Positions 35,445-45,621 are shown, counted from the stretch's first letter. The stretch is 48,398 nucleotides of DNA from Flavobacteriaceae bacterium (GCA_013215105.1 JABSPL010000002.1:1-48398), one strand, 5' to 3'. Notes: generated from the sequence alone by a model not told the origin. A program made the numbers and translations.

Positions 35445-36452
35445 CTATATATTTTTTATAAAGTCACTACTCTTATATTCCTTTATTTCTTTATTCTCTC
35501 CGTAATACAATAGTAATATTTTCAAATCTTTTCTTTTTTCTGAAAACTTTATAGCTTTCTCTAAGCCCATAGACATAAGAGCAGTAGCATAACCATCTAC
35601 ATAAATACAATCTATATTACCTATAACAGTTACACTTAACAAATTAGATTCTTTTGCCAAACCAGTTTTACTATCTAGTATATGTACGTACTTATTACCC
35701 TTATCATCTATGCTAAACTTCCTATAGTTACCCGATGTAGCCATAGATTCGTTGTTTAATTCTACTATACGAGTATAATCTCTGCGACCATCTGTATTAG
35801 GGTTTTCTATAGCTATACTCCACAGTTTACCTTTACCACTATAACCTTTAACTTTCAATTCACCACCTATTTCTATCATATAGTCGGTAATTTTCTGATC
35901 TTCTAACATAAGAGCTATTATATCTATAGTATACCCTTTTGCAGAAGCATTAAAATCCATATAAACCTCTCTACTTTCCTTTAATATAATGTTACCATCT
36001 ATAAGTCTTATTTTGTTAAGCCCTACATACTGCATCATAGAATCTATCTTAAAACTACTAAGTTCTTCTACTTTTTTACCTGGACCAAAACCCCAAGCAT
36101 TTACCAAAACACCTATAGTCGGGTCCAAAGCTCCGTCGGTATCTCTATATAATTTTCGCGATATGGCTAGTACTTTCTTGAAATCATCATCTATCTCAAC
36201 ACCCATTTCGCCTCTGTTTATCCTAGATATATCTGAGTTTTTAGAATATGTCGATAGTGAATGATTTATTTTATTGAAAATAAAATTGATGTTTTGTATA
36301 AAACTTCTTTGCTTTTCGTCCTTGTATTTTATAGTAAAACTAGTACCTAAAGCTCTACCTTTTAATTCTATATATGGTTTTTCTTCTTTCTGACAAGAAA
36401 CAAAAAGTAACACAAGTAAAACACAAACTATAAAGTTATTTTTTTTAATCAT
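35445..36452 (-). CDS. apbE: FAD:protein FMN transferase lipoprotein
   Basis: 335 residues with lipoprotein signal MIKKNNFIVCVLLVLLFVSC (Cys20). The ApbE core shows GRALGTSFTIKY near the start, STYSKNSDISRINRG, GALDPTIGVLVNAWGFGPG, MDFNASAKGYTID, IEIGGELKVKG, MATSGNYRKF and HILDSKTGLAKES, in the usual order. ApbE moves FMN from FAD onto a threonine of redox proteins such as NqrB, NqrC and RnfG on the periplasmic side, with Mg. No such target gene is in the window. The gene follows the LysE-type exporter by 13 bases and is probably in one operon with it. Confidence 0.95.
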   Translation of the reverse strand: MIKKNNFIVCVLLVLLFVSCQKEEKPYIELKGRALGTSFTIKYKDEKQRSFIQNINFIFNKINHSLSTYSKNSDISRINRGEMGVEIDDDFKKVLAISRKLYRDTDGALDPTIGVLVNAWGFGPGKKVEELSSFKIDSMMQYVGLNKIRLIDGNIILKESREVYMDFNASAKGYTIDIIALMLEDQKITDYMIEIGGELKVKGYSGKGKLWSIAIENPNTDGRRDYTRIVELNNESMATSGNYRKFSIDDKGNKYVHILDSKTGLAKESNLLSVTVIGNIDCIYVDGYATALMSMGLEKAIKFSEKRKDLKILLLYYGENKEIKEYKSSDFIKNI

Positions 36453-36465
36453 TTATTAATTATTT

Positions 36466-37089
36466 TTAAAATATTAAGATATAAACACATAAAAGAGCTA
36501 ATACCACCGTTTTGAACCACTTAGTTACAGTCCAAAACATATCTGACCTAAACATATCAGATAATTTACTAACCATTAGCACTACAAAACCAAATATAAT
36601 AAAGGCTTGAACTATAAATATAGCTGCCAATATCAATATTTGATATTCCGAAGACATTTCACTTTTATAATCTATAAAGTTAGGGAAAAAAGCCATAAAA
36701 AAAATAGTTACTTTAGGATTTAATACATTCATTGTAAAACCCTTAATAATATTATGTTTTATTGACCTTATATTTGTAGTCGATTCTGTATTTAAACTTG
36801 TATTATTGTTTTCAAAAAAGCTTTTATAACATAGATAACCTATATATATGGCACCTGTTATTTTGATAATATCGAACAACCATTCGCTATCTCTAACAAA
36901 AACGGCAACACCTGTAATAACTATAGTTGTATGAACCAAAAGCCCCAAACACAAACCTGTAGATATTACCAATCCTGTCTTTTTTCCTTTCTGAAGACTT
37001 TCGGTAAGGACATATATTATATCTGGGCCAGGCATCAAAGTGAGACTTATAGCCAGTATCAAAAAACTGATTAATACATTTAATTCCAT
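36466..37089 (-). CDS. LysE/RhtB family amino-acid exporter
   Basis: 207 residues with six hydrophobic segments. The family signature is LTLMPGPDIIYVLTESLQKGKKTGL in the first loop, and NVLNPKVTIFFMAFFPNF in the middle. The family exports amino acids and derivatives by proton antiport across the inner membrane. Substrate cannot be told from sequence. It lies upstream of apbE and downstream of the atpC terminator. Confidence 0.92.
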   Translation of the reverse strand: MELNVLISFLILAISLTLMPGPDIIYVLTESLQKGKKTGLVISTGLCLGLLVHTTIVITGVAVFVRDSEWLFDIIKITGAIYIGYLCYKSFFENNNTSLNTESTTNIRSIKHNIIKGFTMNVLNPKVTIFFMAFFPNFIDYKSEMSSEYQILILAAIFIVQAFIIFGFVVLMVSKLSDMFRSDMFWTVTKWFKTVVLALLCVYILIF

Positions 37090-37143
37090 TTTATATATTT
37101 TAGAATTTATTAGTTTTTGAAGTCAATTCAAACATTATCATAT

Positions 37144-37182
37144 AAAAAAGGCTTCAATCTCATAAGAAATTAAAGCCTTTTT
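37144..37182 (-). terminator. Terminator of the atpD-atpC operon
   Basis: AAAAAAGGCTT and AAAGCCTTTTT arms around an 18-base loop, with T-rich flank on the - strand. Confidence 0.8.
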
Positions 37183-37207
37183 AGGTTAAATATATATTAT
37201 CTATATA

Positions 37208-37483
37208 CTATAAATCTGCAAGAATAGTAATTCTATTATTTTGCATTTCTACAGTTCCACTAACAATATTCAAAGAATATATATTATTTTGTTTTTCAAA
37301 TAAACTATCATCGCTTATTTCAAAGCTATCACTTTCTATCTTTACTTTACCTTTTACAAGCAAAGAGACTACAGCAGCGTGATTGTCTAACATCTGAAAA
37401 GCTCCGTCTATACCTGGTACAGCTACTGAGTTTACCTCTGCACTGAACAATGTTGCCTCAGGAGTTATTATATCTAAATACAT
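37208..37483 (-). CDS. atpC: ATP synthase F1 epsilon subunit (short form)
   Basis: 91 residues, the short form lacking the C-terminal helical hairpin, as is common in Bacteroidota. The beta-sandwich shows LDIITPEATLFSAEVNSVAVPG, DGAFQMLDNHAAVVSLLVKG and a strand ending GTVEMQNNRITILAD. It joins gamma to the c-ring in the rotor stalk. It lies 24 bases after atpD, in one operon. Without the C-terminal helices it is not expected to block ATP hydrolysis in the usual way. Confidence 0.96.
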   Translation of the reverse strand: MYLDIITPEATLFSAEVNSVAVPGIDGAFQMLDNHAAVVSLLVKGKVKIESDSFEISDDSLFEKQNNIYSLNIVSGTVEMQNNRITILADL

Positions 37484-37507
37484 ATATGTATATTTATTGT
37501 TAAAATA

Positions 37508-39028
<1,521 letters not shown>

Positions 39029-39076
39029 TTACTTGGTTTTTAATATATTTTAAAACAGTCTTGTTTTCAAGGTGCA

Positions 39077-39107
39077 AATATAGTTTTTTCGTTGATATTA
39101 AAAAATA
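39077..39107 (-). promoter_or_regulatory. Promoter of atpD-atpC
   Basis: On the - strand TTTT, 19 bases, then TATATTTG (39084-39077), a near-perfect TTTG-N19-TAnnTTTG. The start codon is 60 bases downstream. Confidence 0.7.
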
Positions 39108-39679
39108 TATTGTTAGTTTTTTTAGAGACAATAAAAATAGCTAAATTACACATTGAATGACTTTTTAATTTAAATAATATTCTGTATCAATATTATTGTT
39201 TCTAGTTATATTTTATAGAGACTTGTATATTTTTGAAAAGAATAACCTTCCTTCTCCCTCTTCAATTGAAAAAAGAAATATATTTTATGACATCCACTAA
39301 CTTCTCTAGAAAAATAGTCCGTATTTCTAGGGCTGAAATACTACGAGTTTTTTTTGGAGGTATTATTTATTAATCAAGTTTTATCTTTTTTCAAGAAATA
39401 TGTTTAATCTGTTATTTATAAGTTGATAATAAAATTAGAGACCCCTATTAAGAAAGTTAACCTAACTATACTTAGGCACAAAACCAAGTATTACCAAGGC
39501 AACACCTATTATATATAGGTGTTCATTTAAATATAGAGTGTTTTATACTTATATTTATTTGGAGTATTACTAATTATATCAAGTCTTTAGAGACTTAATA
39601 TAGTTCATTTAAACGATGGTTTAAATGAACTAGTTACATGTTAAGGTTGTTATAAATTGGAGTTTATTATTTTATTTTT
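39108..39679. other. Long intergenic stretch at the edge of the accessory island
   Basis: No gene seen. Two clear inverted repeats are present: ACACCTA/TAGGTGT (about 39509-39532) and AGTTCATTTAAAC/GTTTAAATGAACT (about 39602-39631). The second may end the nuclease-gene transcript coming from the right. The rest is A+T-rich. Confidence 0.6.
39602..39631 (-). terminator. Hairpin after the nuclease-domain gene
   Basis: Perfect or near-perfect 12-13 bp stem AGTTCATTTAAAC/GTTTAAATGAACT with a 4-base loop, about 50 bases past the stop at 39680. It has no strong U-tract. Confidence 0.5.
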
Positions 39680-41533
39680 TTACTTCTTATTTATAGCTTT
39701 AATTATCCTATCTTCTTTTATTAAGACGTCTTTCATTAATAGTTGATAAGGAAATTGCTTGTGCTTTGACACTTTAAAAGCTCCTAATATTTTCAACAAA
39801 GAAGATGCCGTAATTAAAGATAAATTCAATTCGAAATCAAGATCACAATCATTTACAAAATCATCGCTAAAATCTGGAGCAACTAATAGTGATTTAACTA
39901 CGTTATGACCATTACCTGTAGCTAAGTCAATGTATGATTTCATTTGACGAGTTACTGAGCTAAATTTGTTATAACCACTTTCTTTGACAGTTTTACATTC
40001 TATAATTATTAAACCCTCCTCTCCCAAATTCAAAACTATATCTATTTGATTTTTTTTAGTATTTAATTTTTTCTTTAAATCTTCATCGACTACAAAACCT
40101 AGTTTTTCAAAAATATTTTTAGTAACCTCTTCAAACTTTAAACCTAAGTTAGCTTCTTTTATAATAATTCCGTTTTCTTTTAATGAGTTTAAATCTCTAA
40201 AACCAATATTTACATAATTCTCTATGAATAAATTTTCTGAATCTTTATAGCCATCAAGTATATTTAAAACAGGATTACCTCTTTGCTTTAAATCATATTT
40301 TTTACAAAACTCTAATAACTCCTTATTTTCTATTATATCAAGAATATCTCTTGGCTTTATATTATAGTCTAATAAGTATTCGCTTTTCAAAACAAACTCA
40401 TCTTGCATTTCAAACTCAGCTCTAACTAATTGATTTAATTCAGGATAAGTCTCATTTAAATCAGAAAGTAGTTGACCGTAACCATCTATTGATATTCCTA
40501 TTTTTTCATCTTTTTCTATTTCATCGAAATAAGATATTAAATTAGCTATTTTTTCTTCAAGAGTAGTTCCTTTTAAACTAACGGACATTTCTAATCCTTT
40601 TTCCCAAATTTCATTTACAAACTTTTTCTTTTCGGTTAGAGTTATTCCTTCTTTATGAAGTTCATTTGATAATAAATTTGAAAATAAAATTCCTTCATTG
40701 ATTATATTTGATATTTTTTCTTCAAGAGGTAATTTCGTATCTATATTATGGTTTCTACAAACTACATTAACTTGTGGCTCTCTTAATAATTTCAAAAACC
40801 TACGATAAAACTTATCTGCAACTTGTTTGTTTCTAATTTCACGTAAAACCTTAACTACCTCATCAGCAACATAAACTTGTCTATTTTTTTTCGAATAGAA
40901 AATTAGACCTATAACTTTTAAATCGTTGATTACTTTATCTATCTGTAATTTAACTGGTGGTATTACAATGTAATTAATCAACTTAATTTCTTCTTGAGAT
41001 AACTTAAGTTCATTTGATAATGTTAGTAGAATAGATAATTCATCATTTGTTATTTTAGTATCTCTATTACTTACATTATCGTTAAAGTAAGCTGTATTTA
41101 CACAGGCTTTATAAATTAAATAATCTCTCTTTCTATTATTATTTATTTCCGATTTATCACTTTCAAGTTGCTTTATTAATGCACCTGTTTTATTTTTCAA
41201 ACTCTTAATCTCTTTATCATAAAGGTTAGCGAACCAGTCTTCTTTAATTAAATTACGACCATCTTTAATAATAATATCAATTAAAATATCAAGTTGAGAG
41301 GATGTATCAACGAATTCTTGTTTTATTATTTCTGAAAATTCATCAGTAATAAGATTAAAAACTTTTGTTATATTTATATTATCAATACTTTTTAGATTGT
41401 TATTGTTTTCTGATAGTATCTTCTCTATCTCTTTGTGATTTTTAGGTTTATTTGAAATTATATTGTCAATTATTTTTAAAAACGAGTTTTTTTCAAGAGA
41501 ATTTACATTGTCTAATATTTTATTTAATTTCAT
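39680..41533 (-). CDS. PD-(D/E)XK nuclease-domain protein paired with an ion channel
   Basis: 617 residues. The C-terminal domain (about 455-617) has the restriction-endonuclease-like core: a helix with FEEVTKNIFEKLGFVV, then NQIDIVLN (D498) and IIIECK (E512-x-K514), the D-x13-ExK arrangement. A short SAP-like stretch (LLEFCKKYDLKQRGNPVLNIL) precedes it. The N-terminal 400 residues are mainly helical, with a winged-helix-like piece (IDKVINDLKVIGLIFYS) near 205, and are not recognised. The start lies two bases after the stop of a voltage-gated channel gene (TAA-AT-ATG), so the two are translated together. By fold it probably binds or cuts DNA or RNA. I infer an effector or sensor in a two-gene defence-like unit; a role in repair is an alternative. 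Confidence 0.8.
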   Translation of the reverse strand: MKLNKILDNVNSLEKNSFLKIIDNIISNKPKNHKEIEKILSENNNNLKSIDNINITKVFNLITDEFSEIIKQEFVDTSSQLDILIDIIIKDGRNLIKEDWFANLYDKEIKSLKNKTGALIKQLESDKSEINNNRKRDYLIYKACVNTAYFNDNVSNRDTKITNDELSILLTLSNELKLSQEEIKLINYIVIPPVKLQIDKVINDLKVIGLIFYSKKNRQVYVADEVVKVLREIRNKQVADKFYRRFLKLLREPQVNVVCRNHNIDTKLPLEEKISNIINEGILFSNLLSNELHKEGITLTEKKKFVNEIWEKGLEMSVSLKGTTLEEKIANLISYFDEIEKDEKIGISIDGYGQLLSDLNETYPELNQLVRAEFEMQDEFVLKSEYLLDYNIKPRDILDIIENKELLEFCKKYDLKQRGNPVLNILDGYKDSENLFIENYVNIGFRDLNSLKENGIIIKEANLGLKFEEVTKNIFEKLGFVVDEDLKKKLNTKKNQIDIVLNLGEEGLIIIECKTVKESGYNKFSSVTRQMKSYIDLATGNGHNVVKSLLVAPDFSDDFVNDCDLDFELNLSLITASSLLKILGAFKVSKHKQFPYQLLMKDVLIKEDRIIKAINKK

Positions 41534-41535
41534 AT

Positions 41536-42309
41536 TTATTGGTTTTTAGTTAGTAATTGATTGATTTTTTCATTTAATGAATCTATTTTCTTTTCTAATT
41601 CGTCGTTATTGTCGCTCACCATTGCGTCTACAAAAATAGAATTAACAAGAGATAACCCAAAGATACCTCCTGAAAACACAACGAAAATAAAATACATATA
41701 TGTGAAAAATGACGTTATAGGCGGAGAGTTTTGCGTTAATTGCTCAGGTATTTCATACCAACCTTCAACGGTAAATATTTTAAATATTGAGTATAATGAA
41801 GTTAAAGGGTTTCCAAAATATTCAGGAGAAACGTTCTTAAAAAGGTAAAATGATAATATTCCTATTATGAATATATAGATTACAAATCCAATTAAAACAA
41901 TTATTGATGCTTTTAAAGCTCTACTTATTCCTTTTATTAGATGTTCAATTCCTGGTATGAATTTTAAAAATCTAAAAGATTTAAAAACACGCATAATCCT
42001 AAATACAAGAAAATAACTAAAACTTGTGATTTCAATATTTCCAAAAAAGGACACCAATGTTGGAAGTGACAATGCAACTAAAATAAAATCAAACTTATTC
42101 CAATTTAATTTAAAGTAATTATTAACCCCTAATTTCTTAAGTTTTATAACTATTTCAATAATAAAAAACCCTGTTATAACATTATCAATAAGTGAAAGTA
42201 CAAACCTATTACTTAATGTCATTTCAAAACCAATTAAAAATATTGTTATTGCGTTCAGAAGAATCAATATTAGTATAAACTTATCGTTTAAAAATAGTTT
42301 CTTTATCAT
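41536..42309 (-). CDS. Voltage-gated cation channel, single-domain (NaChBac-like)
   Basis: 257 residues with six membrane helices. S4 carries basic residues at every third position (R104, R107, K110, R113, K116 in FRIMRVFKSFRFLKF), the voltage-sensor pattern. S5 is about 131-157. The pore loop has T180-V-E-G-W184, corresponding to the TLESW selectivity filter of bacterial sodium channels. S6 is about 200-230. The tail (NDELEKKIDSLNEKINQLL) is a heptad coiled coil that should hold a tetramer together. The family passes Na or Ca in response to depolarisation. It is the first gene of a two-gene unit with the nuclease-domain protein, which is an unusual partner for a channel. Confidence 0.9.
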   Translation of the reverse strand: MIKKLFLNDKFILILILLNAITIFLIGFEMTLSNRFVLSLIDNVITGFFIIEIVIKLKKLGVNNYFKLNWNKFDFILVALSLPTLVSFFGNIEITSFSYFLVFRIMRVFKSFRFLKFIPGIEHLIKGISRALKASIIVLIGFVIYIFIIGILSFYLFKNVSPEYFGNPLTSLYSIFKIFTVEGWYEIPEQLTQNSPPITSFFTYMYFIFVVFSGGIFGLSLVNSIFVDAMVSDNNDELEKKIDSLNEKINQLLTKNQ

Positions 42310-42357
42310 TTAACTTTCTCTGTAATTAAGGGTTTGTTTTAATTGTAATCAACAATA

Positions 42358-42365
42358 CAAACATA
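42358..42365 (-). promoter_or_regulatory. -7 element of the channel-nuclease unit
   Basis: TATGTTTG on the - strand, a perfect TAnnTTTG, 49 bases before the channel start. The upstream TTTG element is poor. The leader contains AAACCCTTAA (42340-42331), also seen before DinB. Confidence 0.5.
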
Positions 42366-42627
42366 CACATTTATCTCACTAACTAATATTATATTATGGT
42401 ATATTTCAAGTCAAAAACAACCCAAAATCTCAATAACGTATAAAACAGAAAGTAAACTTGTAAATTTAACATTTATAAAAAAATAAGACACTTTATAAGC
42501 CCAAAACCAATCCGAAGAAAACAAATAACAAAACCATTATACTTCAATTAATCCCAGATATAGCCATCTTAAAACCACAACAACAAAAGAAACTAAGATT
42601 CAAACCCTGAATTAATAACAGTTATTG
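42366..42627. other. Non-coding gap between the channel promoter and the DinB gene
   Basis: A+T-rich, A-biased on the + strand, with no reading frame, hairpin or repeat that I can support. CAAACCCTGAATTAA near 42601 resembles the AAACCCTTAA motif found elsewhere in the island, in the opposite orientation. Confidence 0.5.
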
Positions 42628-43095
42628 TTAGCTATTATTTTTTATCACATTTTCAATTTGTCTTCTGTGTCTTAAAATATGAACAATAGCATGTTCCATT
42701 AACTGTTCAAAGTCATAAGTCACATTCCACCTTGTGTCAAATTTCCATTCTCCTATTTCTTTATTTGTCTTATTCCAAATTCCATCAAATGAATTCTCTG
42801 TAAAATCAAGCATTTTATCAATTTCTTCAATTCCTTTTTTTGGAGTTTCTATATTTTCAGTATATTCAAACCATTCTCGTTTATTTACAGAGTTTATATA
42901 ATTAGAATAAGTATAGCCTGAATGTATTATATGAAAAGTTATATTTTGAATTGATTTACAATCTTCATCTTTTGTTTTTTTATCTGTTATTTTCTCGAAT
43001 AAATATTGAGGAATATTATTCAGTATTTGCTTGTATTCTATCGCTGATTTTCGATATTCACCCATTAATGCTATTAACATTCTATTTTTATTCAT
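42628..43095 (-). CDS. DinB-like four-helix metal-binding protein
   Basis: 155 residues, the usual DinB-superfamily length. Four helices carry the metal triad: a histidine in ITFHIIHSG (about 54-57) and the C-terminal HAIVHILRHRRQI with the H-x3-H spacing. DinB-like proteins bind Ni, Zn or Fe; several are thiol-dependent transferases (bacillithiol or mycothiol S-transferases), others have no known role. The 5' third of this gene is duplicated at 44243-44396, 1284 bases away. It follows the CAAACCCTTAACCATCATAA leader, which is also present in the duplicate. Confidence 0.85.
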   Translation of the reverse strand: MNKNRMLIALMGEYRKSAIEYKQILNNIPQYLFEKITDKKTKDEDCKSIQNITFHIIHSGYTYSNYINSVNKREWFEYTENIETPKKGIEEIDKMLDFTENSFDGIWNKTNKEIGEWKFDTRWNVTYDFEQLMEHAIVHILRHRRQIENVIKNNS

Positions 43096-43216
43096 CTTTG
43101 TTTTTGGTGTTATTTATGATGGTTAAGGGTTTGGGTGTGTGAGGGAAGGGACTTCGGATAGCTGAATTTTATTATTAAAATGCTTTTCCTATGACGTGTG
43201 TCTTGTTATAAAAAGA

Positions 43217-43942
43217 TTATTTCCATATTGAAAGATATTCAATACCATCAAACTTCAGAACTTCTTTTTCGTTTGACAAATATAGTGTCTCTTTACAGTT
43301 ATCTATATCGTCTCCATATTCATCTTTCATAGTAACCTTGCTTTCTATTAGCAAATCGTTGTAGCCATTAGTTGTACGTTTTGTGATTTTCAAAACACCT
43401 ACTTTGTATTTTGAACGAGTTGCACAAACAGTTGTAGCTAAATATGATTCATATGTTTCAATATTATAATTTGACAAAACTTTGATTATTTCAGTTTTCA
43501 CTTCGATATACAAAGATAGATTAATTTCACTCATATGATCTCCATTTCCATTTGACAACTTTACTCTAATTCCGAAGCCTCTTTTATTCGGAGATAAAAA
43601 GTAAGGTGCAGTATCAATCATTATTTCTTTTAAAGGCAAATCACAATCACACCAACCAGTAGATTTAAAGTTTTCAAAGTATCGTTTAACTACTTTATTA
43701 GACTTACTATCTACTATTAAAACGTAACTATTATAAACCGTAAATCCATCTTCGGATAATACTTCCTCAGGTATAACTACTATTGTTTCATTTGTGTTAT
43801 TAGGCTTTACTTTATATGCCACCAAAGAAATATTAACGTCATCGATTTCAACACCTATTTGAGAAACCACTTTCTGTAAATCAAATTCACTAGTCTGTGT
43901 ACATGTAAAGAAAAATGAAAATAGTAAAAATATAAAATTCAT
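43217..43942 (-). CDS. Secreted lipoprotein-like protein of unknown function
   Basis: 241 residues. The N-terminus MNFIFLLFSFFFTCTQ is a short hydrophobic signal with Cys14 as a possible lipobox. The remainder is beta-rich with several cysteines (WCDCDLP, VCATRS, NCKETL) and no motif that I recognise. It is in the accessory island, between two DinB sequences, with 120 bases before it that include a long hairpin-like ATATTGTATT/AATACAATAT. Function unknown. Confidence 0.7.
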   Translation of the reverse strand: MNFIFLLFSFFFTCTQTSEFDLQKVVSQIGVEIDDVNISLVAYKVKPNNTNETIVVIPEEVLSEDGFTVYNSYVLIVDSKSNKVVKRYFENFKSTGWCDCDLPLKEIMIDTAPYFLSPNKRGFGIRVKLSNGNGDHMSEINLSLYIEVKTEIIKVLSNYNIETYESYLATTVCATRSKYKVGVLKITKRTTNGYNDLLIESKVTMKDEYGDDIDNCKETLYLSNEKEVLKFDGIEYLSIWK

Positions 43943-44021
43943 GTAATTGATTTTTTATAACTGTTAGCACATACAAACATCCAACCTATATAGTATTTAG
44001 TTATATACTTAAAATACAACA

Positions 44022-44227
44022 AAGTAAATATATTGTATTTATTTTACTAATACAATATATTATCAATAGTTTTTTAATTTTCGCTCTTTGTTAACTCTTC
44101 GGTCAGCCATAAATAAAATCCTATCTGATTTATCAAATGGGATATCTAAAGAGGTACAAACATCTTCCAAGTCTGTTAAGTACTGTAGATAAAGGTCAAT
44201 TTGATAGTTAATGTTTTTTTCTGACAA
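44022..44227 (-). repeat. 206-bp direct repeat, copy 1
   Basis: Matches 45027-45232 with about three differences in 206 bases. It contains the last 55 or so codons of the 45068 gene and its hairpin terminator (ATATTGTATT...AATACAATAT). It joins a DinB gene fragment 15 bases further on. Confidence 0.92.
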
Positions 44228-44245
44228 CAATATACTGATTTTCAA
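44063..44245 (-). pseudogene. Duplicated C-terminal fragment of the 45068 gene
   Basis: A 60-codon frame with a TTG at its start encodes LSEKNINYQIDLYLQYLTDL ... DRRVNKERKLKNY, nearly identical to the end of the gene at 45068. There is no natural start or 5' part, so it is a relic. Its neighbour upstream is the relic of the DinB 5' end; the two together form a chimeric remnant. Confidence 0.85.
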
Positions 44246-44396
44246 TCTTCATCTTTTGTTTTTTTTATCTGTGATTTTTTCAAATAAATATTGAGAAATA
44301 TTATTCAGTATTTTCTTGTATTCTATCGCTGATTTTCGATATTCGCCCATTAATGCTATTAACATTCCATTTTTATTCATCTTTGTTTTTGGTGTT
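44243..44396 (-). pseudogene. Duplicated 5' fragment of the DinB gene
   Basis: About 154 bases match 42959-43111 (a few substitutions and one extra T): leader ACACCAAAAACAAAGATG and the first 45 or so codons (MNKNGMLIALMGEYRKSAIEY), then the match ends. The homology continues upstream into the leader (AAACCCTTACC, about 44411) and beyond (ATAGGAAAAG). Confidence 0.9.
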
Positions 44397-44454
44397 TTTT
44401 TTTTTATGATAGGTAAGGGTTTATGAAGCTTTTTTTATGAGTGAAATTCTTTTC

Positions 44455-44952
44455 CTATTTTATATAATTTTCATTTTCTATATCTATTGATTTCAATCCA
44501 ATTTTAAGTATCCAAAGTGATTCTTTACTATATTCCAAATCAATAATATTTCCCACCTCTATTTGTTCAAAAACATCTTCTTTCACTTGATAATGTTTAA
44601 TATCATTATTCCCCTCAAATTCTAATTCATAAATGGTTGCAGAATCTCTTTGGTGTTTCTTATGTTTAGCAAATACTATTACTTTTGTCACTATTTTTAT
44701 TTTGTTTTTTAAATCTTTTTTAGAGTTGTCTCCAAAAAACATATCGAATACTACGATTGATGTTATTGCTAGACATATACATAACACTATTATAAAAAAC
44801 ATATCTAAGGAGTCATACTTAAAATAAAGAATACAACTAATGATTATAAAAGCAAAAAGGAAAGCTATATTAGATTTCATTCTTTTGGATTTTATTTTTC
44901 TAATATCTGCTTGAGTAAAACTTACTTCTAGTTTATCCATTAATTTCATCAT
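44455..44952 (-). CDS. Two-helix membrane protein, unknown
   Basis: 165 residues. Two membrane helices (about 28-44 and 50-72) separate a short basic N-terminus (QADIRKIKSKRMKSN) from a cytoplasmic or periplasmic beta domain (YELEFEGNNDIKHYQVKEDVFEQIEVGNIIDLEYSKES), which looks like a small OB-like or DUF3592-type barrel. I do not recognise a family with confidence. The gene sits between the two 206-bp repeats. MDKLEVSFTQ (the Met at 44940) is a possible internal start. Confidence 0.7.
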   Translation of the reverse strand: MMKLMDKLEVSFTQADIRKIKSKRMKSNIAFLFAFIIISCILYFKYDSLDMFFIIVLCICLAITSIVVFDMFFGDNSKKDLKNKIKIVTKVIVFAKHKKHQRDSATIYELEFEGNNDIKHYQVKEDVFEQIEVGNIIDLEYSKESLWILKIGLKSIDIENENYIK

Positions 44953-45026
44953 TTTAGTTCTAACTTTTTACAGTGGTTAAGATATATGAATATTGATTTT
45001 ATATATTATTCGACTAATGTACAATG

Positions 45027-45232
45027 AAGTAAATATATTGTATTTATTTTACTAATACAATATATTATCAATAGTTTTTTAATTTTCGTTCTTTGTTAAC
45101 TCTTCGGTCAGCCATAAATAAAATCCTATCTGATTTATCAAATGGGATATCTAAAGAGGTACAAACATCTTTCAAGTCTGTTAAGTATTGTAGATAAAGG
45201 TCAATTTGATAGTTAATGTTTTTTTCTGACAA
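45027..45232 (-). repeat. 206-bp direct repeat, copy 2 (parental)
   Basis: Partner of 44022-44227, exactly 1005 bases apart throughout. It includes the C-terminal codons of the gene below and its hairpin, and appears to be the parental copy because the gene continues through it. Confidence 0.92.
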
Positions 45233-45621
45233 ATATGTATTGAGTTTCAACTCTTGGTTCTCATAAATTATTCTATAAACTCTTTGATCTATTATTTGAT
45301 AAATACTCGGATTCCTATACCTTAAGATAATTGAAGCCATTGCTAGTTGCACTCCATTGGTTTTTAATAATTATCTTAAAATATGTTTGTTTTTTCGGTG
45401 TCAATTTCTGTTTCATTACGTTTTACAGAGTTAATCAACGAAATTAATTGACTGTCAAATTCTGCGTAACGATTGACTTTCCATAAAACAATTTCATTAA
45501 GTGTATTTTGGTCAAAATCAGTCGAATTGCAATCAAGTTTTTTGGTTAAAGATTCTTGATAATCAAACTTAAGGTCTTCTTTTGTTATTCTAAAGTCAGA
45601 ATTAAAAACGGTTTTACACAT
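45068..45621 (-). pseudogene. Unknown protein with HhH-like segment, frameshifted
   Basis: The first frame runs from ATG 45621 (MCKTVFNSDFRITKEDLKF; an earlier ATG at 45648 is possible) and stops at 45376 after TEKTNIF. The second frame, with a gap of about 25 bases, gives NGVQLAMASIILRYRNPSIY, QIIDQRVYRIIYENQEL and continues to 45068. Together they make one protein of about 180 residues. The segment GVQLAMASIILRYRNPSIYQ resembles the helix-hairpin-helix of DNA glycosylases, where G-V-x-x-A-S is followed by an Asp in IIDxR. One or two base changes around 45376-45400 separate the frames. It is either a recent pseudogene or a sequencing error. The family is not identified with confidence. Confidence 0.7.
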
